Shown piece after piece: positions 33,609 to 44,000 of a DNA stretch of 44,806 nucleotides. Origin of the DNA: an uncultured Lachnospiraceae bacterium (lineage in GTDB: Bacteria > Bacillota > Clostridia > Lachnospirales > Lachnospiraceae); assembly GCA_902775555.1 (NCBI GenBank), contig CACYMQ010000008.1:1-44806 (forward strand), in the 5' to 3' direction. The position numbers and the translations under genes were made by a program. The notes beneath the pieces are model-generated. The model made no database searches, was not told the origin of the DNA, and saw nothing but the letters and a program-made list of their open reading frames with translations. Numbering within the stretch: position 1 is the stretch's first letter; each line of letters starts with the position of its first letter.

Positions 33609-34262
33609 TCATTTCAGTTCCGTAAAATCCCGGATACTGCGGACCAGTCCCGGAAGCGAAGTATCAACCACTCCGGGAACATCCGAAGTTACATGGACGA
33701 TATTCCGGATTCCCGCTGCATATGCGGCTTCGATCCCCACAGCCGCGTCCTCGAACGCCAGACAATGCTGTGCCGGAACATTTACGATCTTTACCGCCTG
33801 CTGATATAACGCAGGGTGCGGTTTTCCGGGCAAAGTCGGCGACGCATTCACGATGTGATCCCAGTCAAACCAGTTGAAAAGTTCATATTCGTCATAGTAC
33901 ATCGTCATATTTGAAAGCGGTGCGGAAGATGCGATGGCCATAGGTACCTTCGCCTGCCTCAGGTAGTCCAAAAATGCGGGAAGCCCCGGTGCCAGCGGCG
34001 GCCGGTCCTTCATCAGCATATTCCGGTAGATCCGTTCCTTCTCCTCCTGAAACTGGAGGATCATGGGCTCCGTCAGCTCCATTTCCAGAAAATGCCCCAG
34101 GATCTCCTTCGGTCCCTTCCCATCGATGTACAGAAGGACCTCATCATCTGACAGCTCCCGCATAGAGAGATCCTCCACACAGCGTTTCCACGACTCCAGA
34201 TGATATTTTCTGTCGAAAAGCATCGTTCCATTGAAATCAAAGATCACACCGACCAGATCCAT
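33609..34262 (-). CDS. HAD-family hydrolase, beta-phosphoglucomutase-like
   Basis: A 217-residue HAD protein with motif I VIFDFNGTML, a helical cap inserted after it (subfamily I), motif II IASSAPLSN, K in GKPHPALY, and motif III/IV FEDAAVGIEAAYAAG. It keeps the nucleophile Asp, but the second Asp of DxD is Asn (DFN), the residue that normally acts as general acid/base. Possible roles are phosphatase or sugar phosphomutase; the substitution makes mutase activity less likely. AGGAGG sits five bases before the ATG at 34262. The upstream frame extension lacks an RBS. Confidence 0.85.
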   Translation of the reverse strand: MDLVGVIFDFNGTMLFDRKYHLESWKRCVEDLSMRELSDDEVLLYIDGKGPKEILGHFLEMELTEPMILQFQEEKERIYRNMLMKDRPPLAPGLPAFLDYLRQAKVPMAIASSAPLSNMTMYYDEYELFNWFDWDHIVNASPTLPGKPHPALYQQAVKIVNVPAQHCLAFEDAAVGIEAAYAAGIRNIVHVTSDVPGVVDTSLPGLVRSIRDFTELK

Positions 34263-34356
34263 ACGTCCTCCTGTCCCTTCCTCCATCTCTCTTCTACGTC
34301 TGCCTGTCCTGTTCCGGCAGTGGCCGCCCCATAAGCCGGCCCCGCTCATTCCGTCT

Positions 34357-34911
34357 TTATCGCTTCACCATTCTCCGCATCAGGAGACTGCCCTCCTGCT
34401 TCAGCCACTTCTCCCACTTACGGTAATCGGGATACACCCTCTCGACCTCCCGGTAAAATGCAGGAGAATGATCCAGGTATTTCCTGTGACACAGTTCATG
34501 CACCACCACCGCATCCAGAACCTCCGGCGGAGCCAGCATGAGAAGGCAGTTGAAATTCAGATTTCCCTTCGCCGAACAGCTTCCCCATTTGGAGCGCTGG
34601 TTCCGGATCGTGATCCTTCCGTAGGTCACGCCCACAAGCGGTGCATAATGCCGGACTCTTTCCGGGATCACCTCTGCGGCCCGCCCGGCCAGTTCCCGTA
34701 TATCATCCATGGAAAGTGCCGGAGCTTCCTCTGCCCGTTTCTTCAGTTCCTCCATTTTCGCCCGGTGCTTCTCGATCCACGCACTGTTTTTTATAACAAA
34801 TTCCTCGATCTCCTTCATGGTAGTCCGGAGAGGAACCCGTACGATCACGCCCTCCGGTCTCACCTCCAGGCCGAGGGTACGCCTGCGGCTTCGGATCAGT
34901 CGATATTCCAT
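34357..34911 (-). CDS. YgjP/DUF45-type M48-like metallopeptidase
   Basis: A 184-residue protein with a basic beta-rich N-terminus ([21 protein letters not shown]), a central helical part, [16 protein letters not shown], and the zinc motif [18 protein letters not shown] (HELCH at 138-142, third ligand H148). Members are predicted metal-dependent proteases with unclear substrates. The start overlaps the maf stop by 16 bases, so the two genes are coupled. Confidence 0.88.
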   Translation of the reverse strand: MEYRLIRSRRRTLGLEVRPEGVIVRVPLRTTMKEIEEFVIKNSAWIEKHRAKMEELKKRAEEAPALSMDDIRELAGRAAEVIPERVRHYAPLVGVTYGRITIRNQRSKWGSCSAKGNLNFNCLLMLAPPEVLDAVVVHELCHRKYLDHSPAFYREVERVYPDYRKWEKWLKQEGSLLMRRMVKR

Positions 34912-35594
34912 GTCAGTTCACCCATATCCTCCAAGACTCTCAGAAAATGTGCCAACGGGAATCCCACTACATTATTGTAGTCTCCCTCGATCTTCTCCAC
35001 CAGACGTGCACCAAGTCCCTGGATCCCGTAGGCTCCGGCCTTGTCCATGGGTTCGCCGGATGCCACATAATCCCTTATCTCCTCATCGGACAGAGGATAG
35101 AACTTCACCCCTGTACAGTTGGAAAATGTGATCCCTGCCCTGTCATCCTGAGTTCCCGGGTGAAGGATCCTGTCCTCCGGTCTCTCCCCTTCGTCTGACC
35201 TCGCCCTGTCATCCTGAGTTCCCGGACGAAGGATCTTTCCCTCCCGGTCGGTCAGGAGGATCGTGACACCCGTATACACCTCATGGCGATGCCCCGAAAG
35301 CTCCCGTAGCATCCGTACCGCATCTTCCGCATCACGCGGCTTTCCCAGGATCTCGCCCTGATATGCCACAATGGTATCCGCTGCCACCAGCAGACGTTCC
35401 CCATAGCGATACTGTTCCGCAACCGCCAGCGCTTTTCTCCGTGACAGCTCCTCCACCACCGCCGCCGGTTCATGCCGGGCAGGCGTCTCGTCCACATCCG
35501 CTGTCTTCACCGTAAATGTAAGCCCTGCCTGCGTCAGCAGTTCCCTTCTTCTGGGGGAACCGGATGCAAGTATGATCTCATGTAACTGTTTCAT
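34896..35594 (-). CDS. maf: Maf/YhdE-type nucleotide pyrophosphatase with in-frame repeat insertion
   Basis: A 232-residue protein of the Maf family, which hydrolyses non-canonical or excess nucleotide triphosphates. Typical elements are [13 protein letters not shown] (8-20), [61 protein letters not shown] and the C-terminal NNVVGFPL. The family is usually about 190-200 residues. The excess is an insert at ~120-153 between the central strand and the next, containing two copies of an 11-residue unit ([11 protein letters not shown]) 22 residues apart. It comes from a dispersed DNA repeat. All catalytic motifs lie outside the insert. Confidence 0.92.
   Translation of the reverse strand: MKQLHEIILASGSPRRRELLTQAGLTFTVKTADVDETPARHEPAAVVEELSRRKALAVAEQYRYGERLLVAADTIVAYQGEILGKPRDAEDAVRMLRELSGHRHEVYTGVTILLTDREGKILRPGTQDDRARSDEGERPEDRILHPGTQDDRAGITFSNCTGVKFYPLSDEEIRDYVASGEPMDKAGAYGIQGLGARLVEKIEGDYNNVVGFPLAHFLRVLEDMGELTWNID
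35141..35236. repeat. Two copies of a dispersed GTCATCCTGAG-type repeat inside maf
   Basis: A 30-base unit starting TGTCATCCTGAGTTCCCGG and ending GAAGGATC occurs at 35141-35170 and 35207-35236, 66 bases apart (22 codons), so the reading frame is kept. The same core (CATCCTGAG...GAAGGATC) recurs at 37584-37611, 44439-44466 and 44567-44592. Confidence 0.85.
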
Positions 35595-35738
35595 TCTCTG
35601 TCTCCTGCCTCATGGCATATCACGGAAAGCGGGACGGCTCCGCCACTCCGAAACCGCCCCCGCTCCATCACTTACTATCCGATCTGAAGGGGACCTGCCC
35701 TCCATTCCAAGAGCCGCCCCGCAAATGTACACTTCCCA

Positions 35739-36281
35739 TCAATAATTCTCTGCATGAACCTCGAAGAAGCTCTGCGGATGATTGCATACCGGACATACCT
35801 CCGGTGCCTTCGTACCGACTACGATGTGACCACAGTTCCGGCACTCCCAGATCTTGATCTCACCCTTTTCAAATACTTCGCCTTCTCTCACATTTTTCAG
35901 TAACGCACGATAACGCTCCTCATGCTTCTTCTCTATCGCCGCTACCCCGCGGAATTTCTCAGCCAGTTCCGGGAAGCCCTCTTCTTCCGCTGTTTTAGCG
36001 AATTCCTCATACATATCGGTCCACTCATAATTCTCACCGTCAGCCGCAGCCTCCAGATTCTCCTCCGTGGTCCCGATCCCGTTCAACTCCTTAAACCAGA
36101 GCTTTGCATGCTCCTTCTCATTGTCCGCGGTCTTCAGGAACAGAGCAGCGATCTGCTCATAACCATCCTTCTTAGCTTTGGATGCAAAGTAGGTATACTT
36201 GTTCCTGGCCTGTGACTCTCCTGCAAATGCCACTTTCAGATTCTCCTCTGTCTTCGTACCCTTGTATCGATTCTCGCCCAT
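35739..36281 (-). CDS. Rubrerythrin
   Basis: A 180-residue non-haem diiron peroxidase. The four-helix part has the ferritin-like Glu/His ligands ([41 protein letters not shown]). The C-terminal rubredoxin domain binds Fe with [12 protein letters not shown] and [13 protein letters not shown]. It reduces hydrogen peroxide in anaerobes and fits an obligate or tolerant anaerobe. The start has GGAGG five bases upstream. It stands between the K+ channel and maf on the same strand. Confidence 0.94.
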   Translation of the reverse strand: MGENRYKGTKTEENLKVAFAGESQARNKYTYFASKAKKDGYEQIAALFLKTADNEKEHAKLWFKELNGIGTTEENLEAAADGENYEWTDMYEEFAKTAEEEGFPELAEKFRGVAAIEKKHEERYRALLKNVREGEVFEKGEIKIWECRNCGHIVVGTKAPEVCPVCNHPQSFFEVHAENY

Positions 36282-36308
36282 TTTGTTCCTCCTTCACTAC
36301 ATAAACAT

Positions 36309-37565
36309 TTATTCCTGATCCTCCGGTTCCTCCGGTCCTGCAGCCTTCTTCTGCGTATACAGGATCACGGAATCACCGGTTTTCAGCATGGTATTTCCGT
36401 TTGGAACGATGCTCCGTCCGTTTCGACGGATCATGACCAGGTAGGTCTGCCTGGAAATATCCAGATCCCTGACTGCCTCGCCGTTCCATTCGTGCTCCCT
36501 GTGGATCACGATCTCCTTCAGATCCACAGGCGTATCATTTTTCAGAGCCTCCGCCCCGATCACCAGCTTATCGCCGGGCTTTAGCTCCACATTTCCCTTG
36601 GGGATAATGGTCTCGCGGCCCCTCTGGATCACCGCGATGGTCACTCCCTGCGGAAGCCCGATATCCCTTACCTTCCTTCCGACCCAGGCATCCTTCGAGC
36701 CCAGCTTCACCTGAATGAATTTGATATCCTCCTGGATGCCTTTGTCGCCGATCCGCTTCAGCCGCGTATACTGCTCCACAAATCCGGCGGAAATGATACC
36801 GGTCGGGATCGCAACCATGCCGACTCCCAGGAAGGTGATGGCGATCCCCAGGAATTTTCCCATGGTCGTGATGGGGTAGATATCCCCATATCCCACCGTA
36901 AGCAGTGTCGACGCAGACCACCAGATCCCTGAAAAGGCATTCCGGAAGACCTCCGGCTGTGCCTCATGTTCCACACTGTACATACAGAGACTGGAGGCAA
37001 GCATCAGGATCAGTATGATAAATACAGAGGATAACAACTGGGATTTCTTGCTTGAAAGAACCTCCGTGATCACATTCAGCGAATCGTAATATGCGTTGAT
37101 CCGGAAGAGCCGCATGATCCGGGCCACGCGGAAGAACCGGAAGACCGAAGCTCCGCTCGGGAAGAATACCGGAAGATAGAACGGGAGGAAGGACAGAAGG
37201 TCCACGATCCCCGCAAATGAAAAGATATACCGAAGCAATGCCTTCCCGGGCTTTGACTCCGGATAGAGATATCTGGACGTATAAAGCCGCAGGATGTAAT
37301 CGATCGCAAAAATGAGAACGGTGATATTCTCAAGGATCGTAAAGATATCCCCATATTTGATCTGGAGATCTTCAAATGTATTCAGGACCATCACGATGAG
37401 GTTCAGGATCAGAGCGATCGTGGTGACCACATCATACGCCTGGTTCAGGGGCTCATCCACAACACCCACGGAAACCATGCGGAAGGTGTGGTAGCGTAAC
37501 CGGTCCTTCTCGGAAAAAGAGGAATCCCTGTCATCTATTTTTTTGTCTTTCGTTTCACTCTCCAT
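36309..37565 (-). CDS. Voltage-gated-type K+ channel with two TrkA-C (RCK_C) domains
   Basis: A 418-residue protein from the ATG at 37565, with AGAGG just upstream. Six transmembrane helices carry an S4 with Arg at 143, 146, 149, 152 and 155, and a selectivity filter TVGYGD (223-228). After the pore come two tandem TrkA-C-type domains (~285-340, GRKVRDIGL and NVELKPGDKLVIG; ~350-403, NGEAVRDLDI and TMLKTGDSVILYT). It resembles a Kv-like channel with ligand-binding C-terminal domains. A longer reading frame starting at 37853 is rejected because it runs through the dispersed repeat and has no RBS. Confidence 0.9.
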   Translation of the reverse strand: MESETKDKKIDDRDSSFSEKDRLRYHTFRMVSVGVVDEPLNQAYDVVTTIALILNLIVMVLNTFEDLQIKYGDIFTILENITVLIFAIDYILRLYTSRYLYPESKPGKALLRYIFSFAGIVDLLSFLPFYLPVFFPSGASVFRFFRVARIMRLFRINAYYDSLNVITEVLSSKKSQLLSSVFIILILMLASSLCMYSVEHEAQPEVFRNAFSGIWWSASTLLTVGYGDIYPITTMGKFLGIAITFLGVGMVAIPTGIISAGFVEQYTRLKRIGDKGIQEDIKFIQVKLGSKDAWVGRKVRDIGLPQGVTIAVIQRGRETIIPKGNVELKPGDKLVIGAEALKNDTPVDLKEIVIHREHEWNGEAVRDLDISRQTYLVMIRRNGRSIVPNGNTMLKTGDSVILYTQKKAAGPEEPEDQE

Positions 37566-37583
37566 GGTTCCTCTCAATGATAT

Positions 37584-37646
37584 AAGATCCTTCGCTGCGC
37601 TCAGGATGACATGCCGCTTAGGATGACTCGTTGCTCCGGATGACAT
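37584..37646. repeat. Dispersed repeat copy between the K+ channel and cytidine deaminase genes
   Basis: AAGATCCTTCGCTGCGCTC (minus-strand form of the CATCCTGAG repeat) occupies 37584-37611 with diverged GGATGAC fragments to 37646. It fills nearly all the 82-base intergenic gap; its translation gives the characteristic VILSAAKDL peptide. Confidence 0.8.
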
Positions 37647-37647
37647 G

Positions 37648-38196
37648 CTACAGACGGAAGGTGTGCGGCAGAAGCTCATCCAGCCGATAGACCCGAAAAT
37701 GTGCATCCGGCCCACCATCACCCGGATTCTGTCCGTTCTCTGAAGACCCGATGCCTGCTCCGGCCAGGGGCCCAATCCCTTTTCCGTCTCCGGACTCAAT
37801 CTCTGTTCCTTCCCCGGACCCGATGCCTGCTCCGGCCCCTGACACGATCCCATTTCCGTCCTCGGACACGATCACGGGCATCTCCGGTGCAGACGCGAAT
37901 TCCGCAAGCACCTGACGGCACGCTCCGCAGGGCATGGCCATTTCACCGCCCTCCGGTCCGGTGACCGCAACCGCAAGGAGCTTTCTCTCCCCGCTGCCCA
38001 CCGCCTTGAAGATGGCATTACGTTCCGCACAGCAGGTTAATCCGTAAGACGCATTTTCCACGTTACAGCCTGTATAGATCCGGCCGGAGTCTGTCAGCAC
38101 CGCAGCCCCGACGGTGTAGTGTGAATAGGGTGCATAGGCATTCTGCCGCGCCTCCAGTGCATGCCGAAGCAATTCAATCTGCTCTCTTTTTTCCAT
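37648..38196 (-). CDS. cdd: Cytidine deaminase with a Gly-rich insertion
   Basis: A 182-residue enzyme that converts (deoxy)cytidine to (deoxy)uridine in nucleoside salvage. Conserved parts are YAPYSHYTVGAA, the substrate region GCNVENASYGLTCCAERNA (C56-A-E58) and the zinc PCGACRQVLAEF (C90, C93). The usual length is ~130. An additional ~50 residues (113-165) rich in Gly, Ser, Glu and Asp lie between the catalytic core and the C-terminal DELLPHTFRL. The insert contains a repeated AGAGIGS motif. It starts 23 bases inside the upstream gene (GAGGAAGA upstream of ATG). Confidence 0.9.
   Translation of the reverse strand: MEKREQIELLRHALEARQNAYAPYSHYTVGAAVLTDSGRIYTGCNVENASYGLTCCAERNAIFKAVGSGERKLLAVAVTGPEGGEMAMPCGACRQVLAEFASAPEMPVIVSEDGNGIVSGAGAGIGSGEGTEIESGDGKGIGPLAGAGIGSSENGQNPGDGGPDAHFRVYRLDELLPHTFRL
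37745..37837. repeat. 72-base direct repeat inside the cytidine deaminase gene
   Basis: The 21-base word beginning GACCCGATGCCTGCTCCGG occurs at 37745-37765 and 37817-37837, with partly similar flanks. The spacing is 24 codons, so duplication kept the frame. It encodes the AGAGIGS repeats. Confidence 0.75.
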
Positions 38197-38845
38197 TCTT
38201 CTTCCTCCCCAGGATCAGTGGGATCGCGACATATTTCTTTGCATAGCTGACCAGGAAACCGGTCAGCACAGCACTGCAGACCGTTCCGATCCCGGCCACA
38301 TGAAACACGGACTGCCCCGCGATCAAAGCAACTGTGATCCCTCCCACAAGACTCGTCGCATCTCCGATGAGCCTCGCATAGTGATATTTGATCCTGCCTT
38401 TTGACCGTCCTACGATGATATTGGCAAGATCATCATAAGGTGATGTCCCCAGCTCCGGCGTTGTATAGAGTGCGATCCCCAGCGCGATCAGCACCAATCC
38501 GAGGACCAAAAACAGGGACTGCGTGAAGCCCTCCGGCCGATATCCGATCCCTTCTCTCACCAGCCACACTGTCCCGTCGGACACATATCCGACGACGATC
38601 AGGTTCACGATGGTCCCCGCACCGATCTGCCTTATATCCAGGAAGAGCATTACCACAAGGAGCATCGAATTGATGATCAGCATTGTGGTTCCGAACTGCA
38701 CTCCCGTCAGATCCGAGAGTCCCAGGATCAGACAGCTGTAGGCATCCAGCCCCAGCTCGGCGATACGGAAGCAGCCGCTTCCCACGCCCAGCAGGACATT
38801 ACCGAGGACCATCCACAGGATTCTTTTCCACAGATTTCCTCGCAT
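38174..38845 (-). CDS. YczE/YitT-like integral membrane protein
   Basis: A 223-residue membrane protein of the YczE/YyaS group. It has an N-terminal LGNVLLGVGSGCFRIAELGLDAYSC, a GTGTSPY-like ELGTSPYDDLANII motif, repeated Gly-rich helices and a basic tail (RKKNGKKRAD). The family is widespread in Firmicutes with no established transport substrate. GGAGG lies about eight bases before the ATG. Its stop overlaps the cdd start. Confidence 0.85.
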   Translation of the reverse strand: MRGNLWKRILWMVLGNVLLGVGSGCFRIAELGLDAYSCLILGLSDLTGVQFGTTMLIINSMLLVVMLFLDIRQIGAGTIVNLIVVGYVSDGTVWLVREGIGYRPEGFTQSLFLVLGLVLIALGIALYTTPELGTSPYDDLANIIVGRSKGRIKYHYARLIGDATSLVGGITVALIAGQSVFHVAGIGTVCSAVLTGFLVSYAKKYVAIPLILGRKKNGKKRAD

Positions 38846-38926
38846 ACCCAGTCCTCCAATGCCTTACAAATGCCCGTTCCGCCATGTTCTCTTTGAAGCT
38901 CCGATCCTATACCGGCCGTTACCGGA

Positions 38927-39148
38927 CTACACGATCTTCTTCAGTTCTTCCTCGGTAACGCCATACTCCCTGCAGAAGGAAGCAAGCTCCCTGTCACTCC
39001 GGATGAGACAGATATCCCGAAACTTACGGGTCTCCAGCTCGATCAGCCCCGCCACCCGCTCACCGGTACATATACTGGTCTTCACCGCCGGGCAGAACTT
39101 CTCCCGGTCATATGAAACAGTCTTCTCAGTTTTCTTCTTCCTCAGCAT
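38927..39148 (-). CDS. Small unknown protein coupled to a c-di-GMP gene
   Basis: A 73-residue soluble protein not assigned to a family. It begins with a basic stretch (MLRKKKTEKTVSYDREKF), has two cysteines (CPAVKTSIC) and ends with an acidic helix (SDRELASFCREYGVTEEELKKIV). Its ATG lies inside the last codons of the upstream GGDEF/EAL gene (23-base overlap) with AAGGGA four bases upstream, so it is likely coupled to it. The 81 bases between it and the YczE-like gene hold nothing recognisable. It could be an accessory or regulator of the c-di-GMP protein (inference). Confidence 0.65.
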   Translation of the reverse strand: MLRKKKTEKTVSYDREKFCPAVKTSICTGERVAGLIELETRKFRDICLIRSDRELASFCREYGVTEEELKKIV

Positions 39149-41051
39149 CTGATCCCTTCTCTTCCTTCAGACGTTCCAGGATCTTCTCCTTCGGTACAGG
39201 CCTGGAGTAGAAGAATCCCTGGATATAATCCGCACCCATATCGGCGATCATATCCGCCATTTCCTGATCCTCAACACCCTCCGCTACAACACGGAGGCCG
39301 ATATTCTTGAAGGTCCGGATCGTATTCCCGAGAATGATCCTGGAGGTTTCATTCTTCATGGCTGCCCATACCACATATTTATCGATCTTTACGATACTGA
39401 AGGGCAGATCCACCAGATAGTTGATATTCGAATAGCCGGAGCCGTAATCATCCAATGACAAATGGATCCGCTGCTCGGTAAACCGTTCCATATTCCGGAT
39501 CAGCAGTTCCTCAGAAGAGGCCGCCACGGACTCCGTCACCTCGAAATTGATCATATGGGTCGGTACCTGATACTTCTGCATGATCCGGAGAACATCCTTA
39601 TGGATCTCGGGCTGCATGCACTGTACCATGGACAGATTTACTTCGATGAAGTCGATGCCCCTGGCATGTAGATCCGACTCCCTGATAAACCTGCAGCACT
39701 CCTCAAGGACCAGCATACCCAGCTGGGTGATGCTTCCGTTCTTCTCGGCGATCTTAATGAATTCCTCCGGAGATACATAGCCGTAATTCGGCACATTCAG
39801 ACGTGCCAGTGCCTCCATGGAATAGAAGCCCTTCCGCCGGATGTCATAGATCAGCTGATAATGCACTTCAAAATGCCCTTCGCGGATATTCTGCATCATC
39901 GTCTGCTCGATGGCCTTCTTCCGGACCATCTCCTCCGCGGCGGTCTCCTCCACCTCGAAGAACTGTCCCTTGCCCCGGGCCTTTGCCTCGGCCACCGCAT
40001 ACTCGATGGCAGACACCAGTTCCTCAACCGGATGATTGGATGCATGCACCAGACCAACGCAGGCAGTGACCCTCACCTCGGCATCTCCGATATGGTAGAT
40101 CCGGCCGATCAGATCCCGCAGTCTATCCAGTGTATCCGTATTTCCTTTTTCCGCAAGGATCGCAAAGGTATCTCCGCCGAAACGGAAAACCTTCTTGTCT
40201 CCGAAGGCTTTCATCATGGCTTTCGCCAGTTCACTCAGGATCTCATTTCCGCCTTCAAGGCCGTACATTTCATTGATCAGCTTGAAATTATCCGGTGCAA
40301 CGGCGTAGATATCCTCCAGTTTCCCGGCTTTCAGGTCCCTCTCCACCGCATCTGTCATCGCCTTCCGGTTCAGGGCGCCCGTGATGGGATCCAGCAGGGA
40401 GACATTGCTCTCCACCATGAAATACATGATATAAACCGAAAGTGCGGAACCAACACCTGCCAGCATGACCTGCGGCATGGCAAACTGAACTATAACAGCT
40501 AGCGCCGGGATACCGATCATGGTGAAAAGAAGAGGGAATTCCCTCCAGCCGAGCTGCTTTCTCCAGCGAATGGCAAGGTAAAGAGAAACGATCATATAGA
40601 AAGCCACATTTGTGTATAGATAAATGTGCATGGGACCATGATGGTAGCCCGAACCGTCAAAGTAGAAGATCAGGTGATGGAGCGGGGAAGTAAGACACAA
40701 GATCTGTCCGACCGCTGAGGGGATACAGCAAAGGCTGATCATCTTCCGTTCCAGACCGGTGGTCTTAGGCAGTTTCCTGTAAATGTACATGACAAAAATA
40801 ACCGGAAGGCTCATCTGGACTGTCAGGAAGATCGCGTTGATCCCCCAGTTGATCCATGCCGGCAGCGTATCATAATACGGAAGACAGCTGGTAGCCACGA
40901 TATCCAGCACATTGCTGGCCAAAACCAGATAAAGATATATCTGGAATACCATGGACTGGTAGCCCTCCAGTTTTTTTCTTGTCTGTGAGATTACGCAGAG
41001 AAGCACCAGAAAAAGCACTGCGCAGACCTCTAAATCCACATTGTAGGTCAT
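39126..41051 (-). CDS. Seven-helix membrane protein with degenerate GGDEF and EAL domain
   Basis: A 641-residue protein: seven hydrophobic helices (~8-212) forming a membrane sensor, a GGDEF-like domain (~218-365) with GGDTF (292-296) and no first metal Asp, and an EAL domain (~385-630). The EAL domain keeps MEALARL (412-418), EVNLS, FEVTES, DDYGSGYSN, KIDKYV, AEGVED and QGFFYSRP, the metal and substrate residues of active phosphodiesterases. It is therefore probably a c-di-GMP hydrolase with an allosteric or silent GGDEF. Its ATG follows directly after the stop of the upstream c-di-GMP gene (TAA ATG), so the pair is coupled. Confidence 0.9.
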   Translation of the reverse strand: MTYNVDLEVCAVLFLVLLCVISQTRKKLEGYQSMVFQIYLYLVLASNVLDIVATSCLPYYDTLPAWINWGINAIFLTVQMSLPVIFVMYIYRKLPKTTGLERKMISLCCIPSAVGQILCLTSPLHHLIFYFDGSGYHHGPMHIYLYTNVAFYMIVSLYLAIRWRKQLGWREFPLLFTMIGIPALAVIVQFAMPQVMLAGVGSALSVYIMYFMVESNVSLLDPITGALNRKAMTDAVERDLKAGKLEDIYAVAPDNFKLINEMYGLEGGNEILSELAKAMMKAFGDKKVFRFGGDTFAILAEKGNTDTLDRLRDLIGRIYHIGDAEVRVTACVGLVHASNHPVEELVSAIEYAVAEAKARGKGQFFEVEETAAEEMVRKKAIEQTMMQNIREGHFEVHYQLIYDIRRKGFYSMEALARLNVPNYGYVSPEEFIKIAEKNGSITQLGMLVLEECCRFIRESDLHARGIDFIEVNLSMVQCMQPEIHKDVLRIMQKYQVPTHMINFEVTESVAASSEELLIRNMERFTEQRIHLSLDDYGSGYSNINYLVDLPFSIVKIDKYVVWAAMKNETSRIILGNTIRTFKNIGLRVVAEGVEDQEMADMIADMGADYIQGFFYSRPVPKEKILERLKEEKGSDAEEEEN

Positions 41052-44000
41052 TTACCAAACACCCGCCGATCCTGCAAGTTTTGCATAATCCGTTCGTTCC
41101 ATTCTCTTCTCAAATTCTTCCTTACGAAGAGGACGGTCAAAGAAGAAGCCCTGGGCTTCATCACAGCCATTCTGCTGTATGAGCCGCAGCTGATCCGAGG
41201 TTTCGATCCCTTCCACGATGCACAGAAGCCCCAGCCCCTGCGCCATGGATACAACATGACGGAACATAAGATTCTTCTGTACCTCCACAGGGTCCCCCTC
41301 CACCGGAAGGAAGCTCCTGTCGATCTTCAGTACATCCCACGGGATATCCCGGATCAGGGTCAGGGATGAATACCCGATACCGAAATCATCCACCGCCGTT
41401 TTGATCCCTTCCCTCCGCAGTTCGGATACGATCCTCTTCAGGTCTCCGAACTGAACGTCCGATGTCGTCTCCGTAAGCTCGACCTCTATATACTCATGGG
41501 GCACATTATTTCTGTCAATGGTCTGCAGGATATGCTGCACCAGATCCACATCCACCAGATTCCTTCTGGACAGGTTCACGGACACTCTCGGTACCCTGCG
41601 TCCCTGATCCAGCCAGACACGGATGTCCCGGCATACATGCTCCAGCATATACATATCAAGGGAGCAGATATCCATACTCTGCTCCAGGAGCGGGATGAAC
41701 TCCCCGGGAGGAACCACACGTCCATCATGATTCCAGCGGCACAGCGCCTCTGCTCCCGAAAGAATAAAGGACTGCATATCAACCTTCGGCTGATAATATA
41801 CTTCAAACTCTTCCTTCTCCAGGCCCTGCCGGAAATTCGCTTCGATCTCCAGCTCACGCATACGCTGATTCAGCATCACGGAATCGAAGTAGAGCACATT
41901 TTCATCCTGACTCTTCTTCACCTGGCTGCCTGCCCGGCTGATCCTGTCCATGATCTCAGAGGGCGAACCCATGGATCCATCCTCCGGCACTTCATAGATA
42001 CCAAGCGTCGCCGTCACGCGGATACGGTCTCCCGTTTCATCATCATAAACCACCATCATCTCCAGAGCCTGATCGATGATATCATCCGCATGATCCTTCT
42101 CCACCAAAAGGGAGTAATTATCTCCGCCGATCCGGGCGATCATCTCATCCCCGGAAAGCGAAGCCTCCAGCGTCTTTACGTAACGCTTCATGACCAGCGA
42201 GCCCAGTTTACGTCCCAACTGCTGATTCACCACCGAGAATCTCTTCAGGTTCAGGAACATGGCTGTAAAACCACCGATCCGTCCCTGTTGATACAGACGC
42301 GCCAGTGATTGCATATAATATTTGTGGTTACGGACCTCCATCTCCTGATCATGATAGCTGAGACGCTCAGCCAAATGCATGAGTCTGGCACGTCCGTCCA
42401 TGACGAAGACCATACGAAGGACCAGATCCACGCCTTCTCTCTCATGCTCATTCCAGTCCGGTTCTCCCTCCCGCTGCCATGCGCGGATGAAGACGATATT
42501 ATATCCATGGGTTACATTTCTGCGATCCAGAAATCTCTTTTTGTCAGGAGTCCCGCTTCTGTACCGCTCTTCTACTCTGCCCTGCCCGGAATGCTCCTGT
42601 TCCTGATTTGCATAGGTCAGCACCTGAAGACTTCCGATCCGCAGCATGTTGCAGAGCGTCTTCAGTTTCCTGTCGCCGCTGTGGCGTCCGGCCCAGGGTA
42701 TGCCCTCCATCTCGATAAATGCATTCCTGAAGCCTTCCATATAGCTAAGCTGAACCATCTCGGCATCATCCGTGGGTGCGGAGGCCTTACGGGCCTTTCT
42801 CTCCGCATGGTGCTGCTTCTTCACAGCGTACATCCGGCTGTCACCCTCATGGATAAAAGCATCCACATCCGAGATCTCGCCGCGGCGTGCCACGACGCCG
42901 ACGCTGATGGACAGCATGTCCGGATCCTCCGGGATCAACATCTCCACCCGTTCCTCCAGTTCCCGGATCTTTCCCTGAAGAACCTCTTCCTGCATCTCCG
43001 TTTCCAGAAGAACCGCGAATTCATCTCCTCCAAGACGGATCGCGCGTCCGTTGGGGAAGATGGAGTTTAAAAGATTTGCCACCCGGATCAGGATCTGATC
43101 TCCCTGATGATGGCCAAACGTGTCATTTACACTCTTAAATCCATCCAGATCCATGTAAAGCAGGATCCACAGCCTGTCGGACTGCTCGGACAGGTACTTG
43201 TAGAAATACCGGCGGTTATACAGTCCCGTCAGTACATCTGTAAGAGCCATCTGGTCCATTTCCCTGATGTGAACACGCTGCAGCGTAACATCCTCCATAA
43301 GGCAGAAGTATCCGGTCAGATGACCGAAATGATCCCTCACTCTCTGCTCCATCACAAGGAAGATCTTCGTCTCCCCGTTCCGGGTACAGGAGAATTCCTG
43401 CTTTACCACACCGTTCTCCCGATCCACTTCCGGTTCTGTCATGGGAAGCAGCTTCGTATGCTTCCACATCATATAATTGAAATTTTCAACCCCGGAGGAA
43501 TCCATCTCCGAGATCTCCATAAAGGCCTTATTCATCCTGACCGGCGACCAGTCAGTCGTTGCAGCGAACATGGGCATGGGGATATTTTCCACCAGGATCG
43601 CCAGTTCGATGCCCAGATTCCGTATATTTGTGACATCATGTCCGACACCCACGGTTCCGAAGACCTTCCCGAACTGATCATAGATCGGTGTCTTATAGGT
43701 CTTCAGCTGCTTGGTGCCTTCCTTCGTTTCCACCTCTTCATCAAAGGAGCAGGTCCGTCCTTCCCGGATCGTCAGTTCCTCCGACCGGATACAGTCGATG
43801 GTCTTCCCATCCGGACCGGGCTGGGGTGTATCCCAGATATAATAATGGTCCTTCCCTTCGATATCCTTCTTTTCCTTCTGCACCGTACCCGCAAAGGTAT
43901 CATTTACCTTCATGTGGATACCGTCCAGACGCTTATACCATACAAGATCCGGCACCGTATTGATCGATACCTCCAAAAGCATCTTATATTCCCATGCAAG

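Noticed and set aside
37566-37853. N-terminal extension of the K+ channel reading frame
   Set aside because: It runs through the dispersed repeat (HVILSAAKDL) and the antisense of cdd, lacks an RBS, and the ATG at 37565 has AGAGG upstream and begins the conserved protein.
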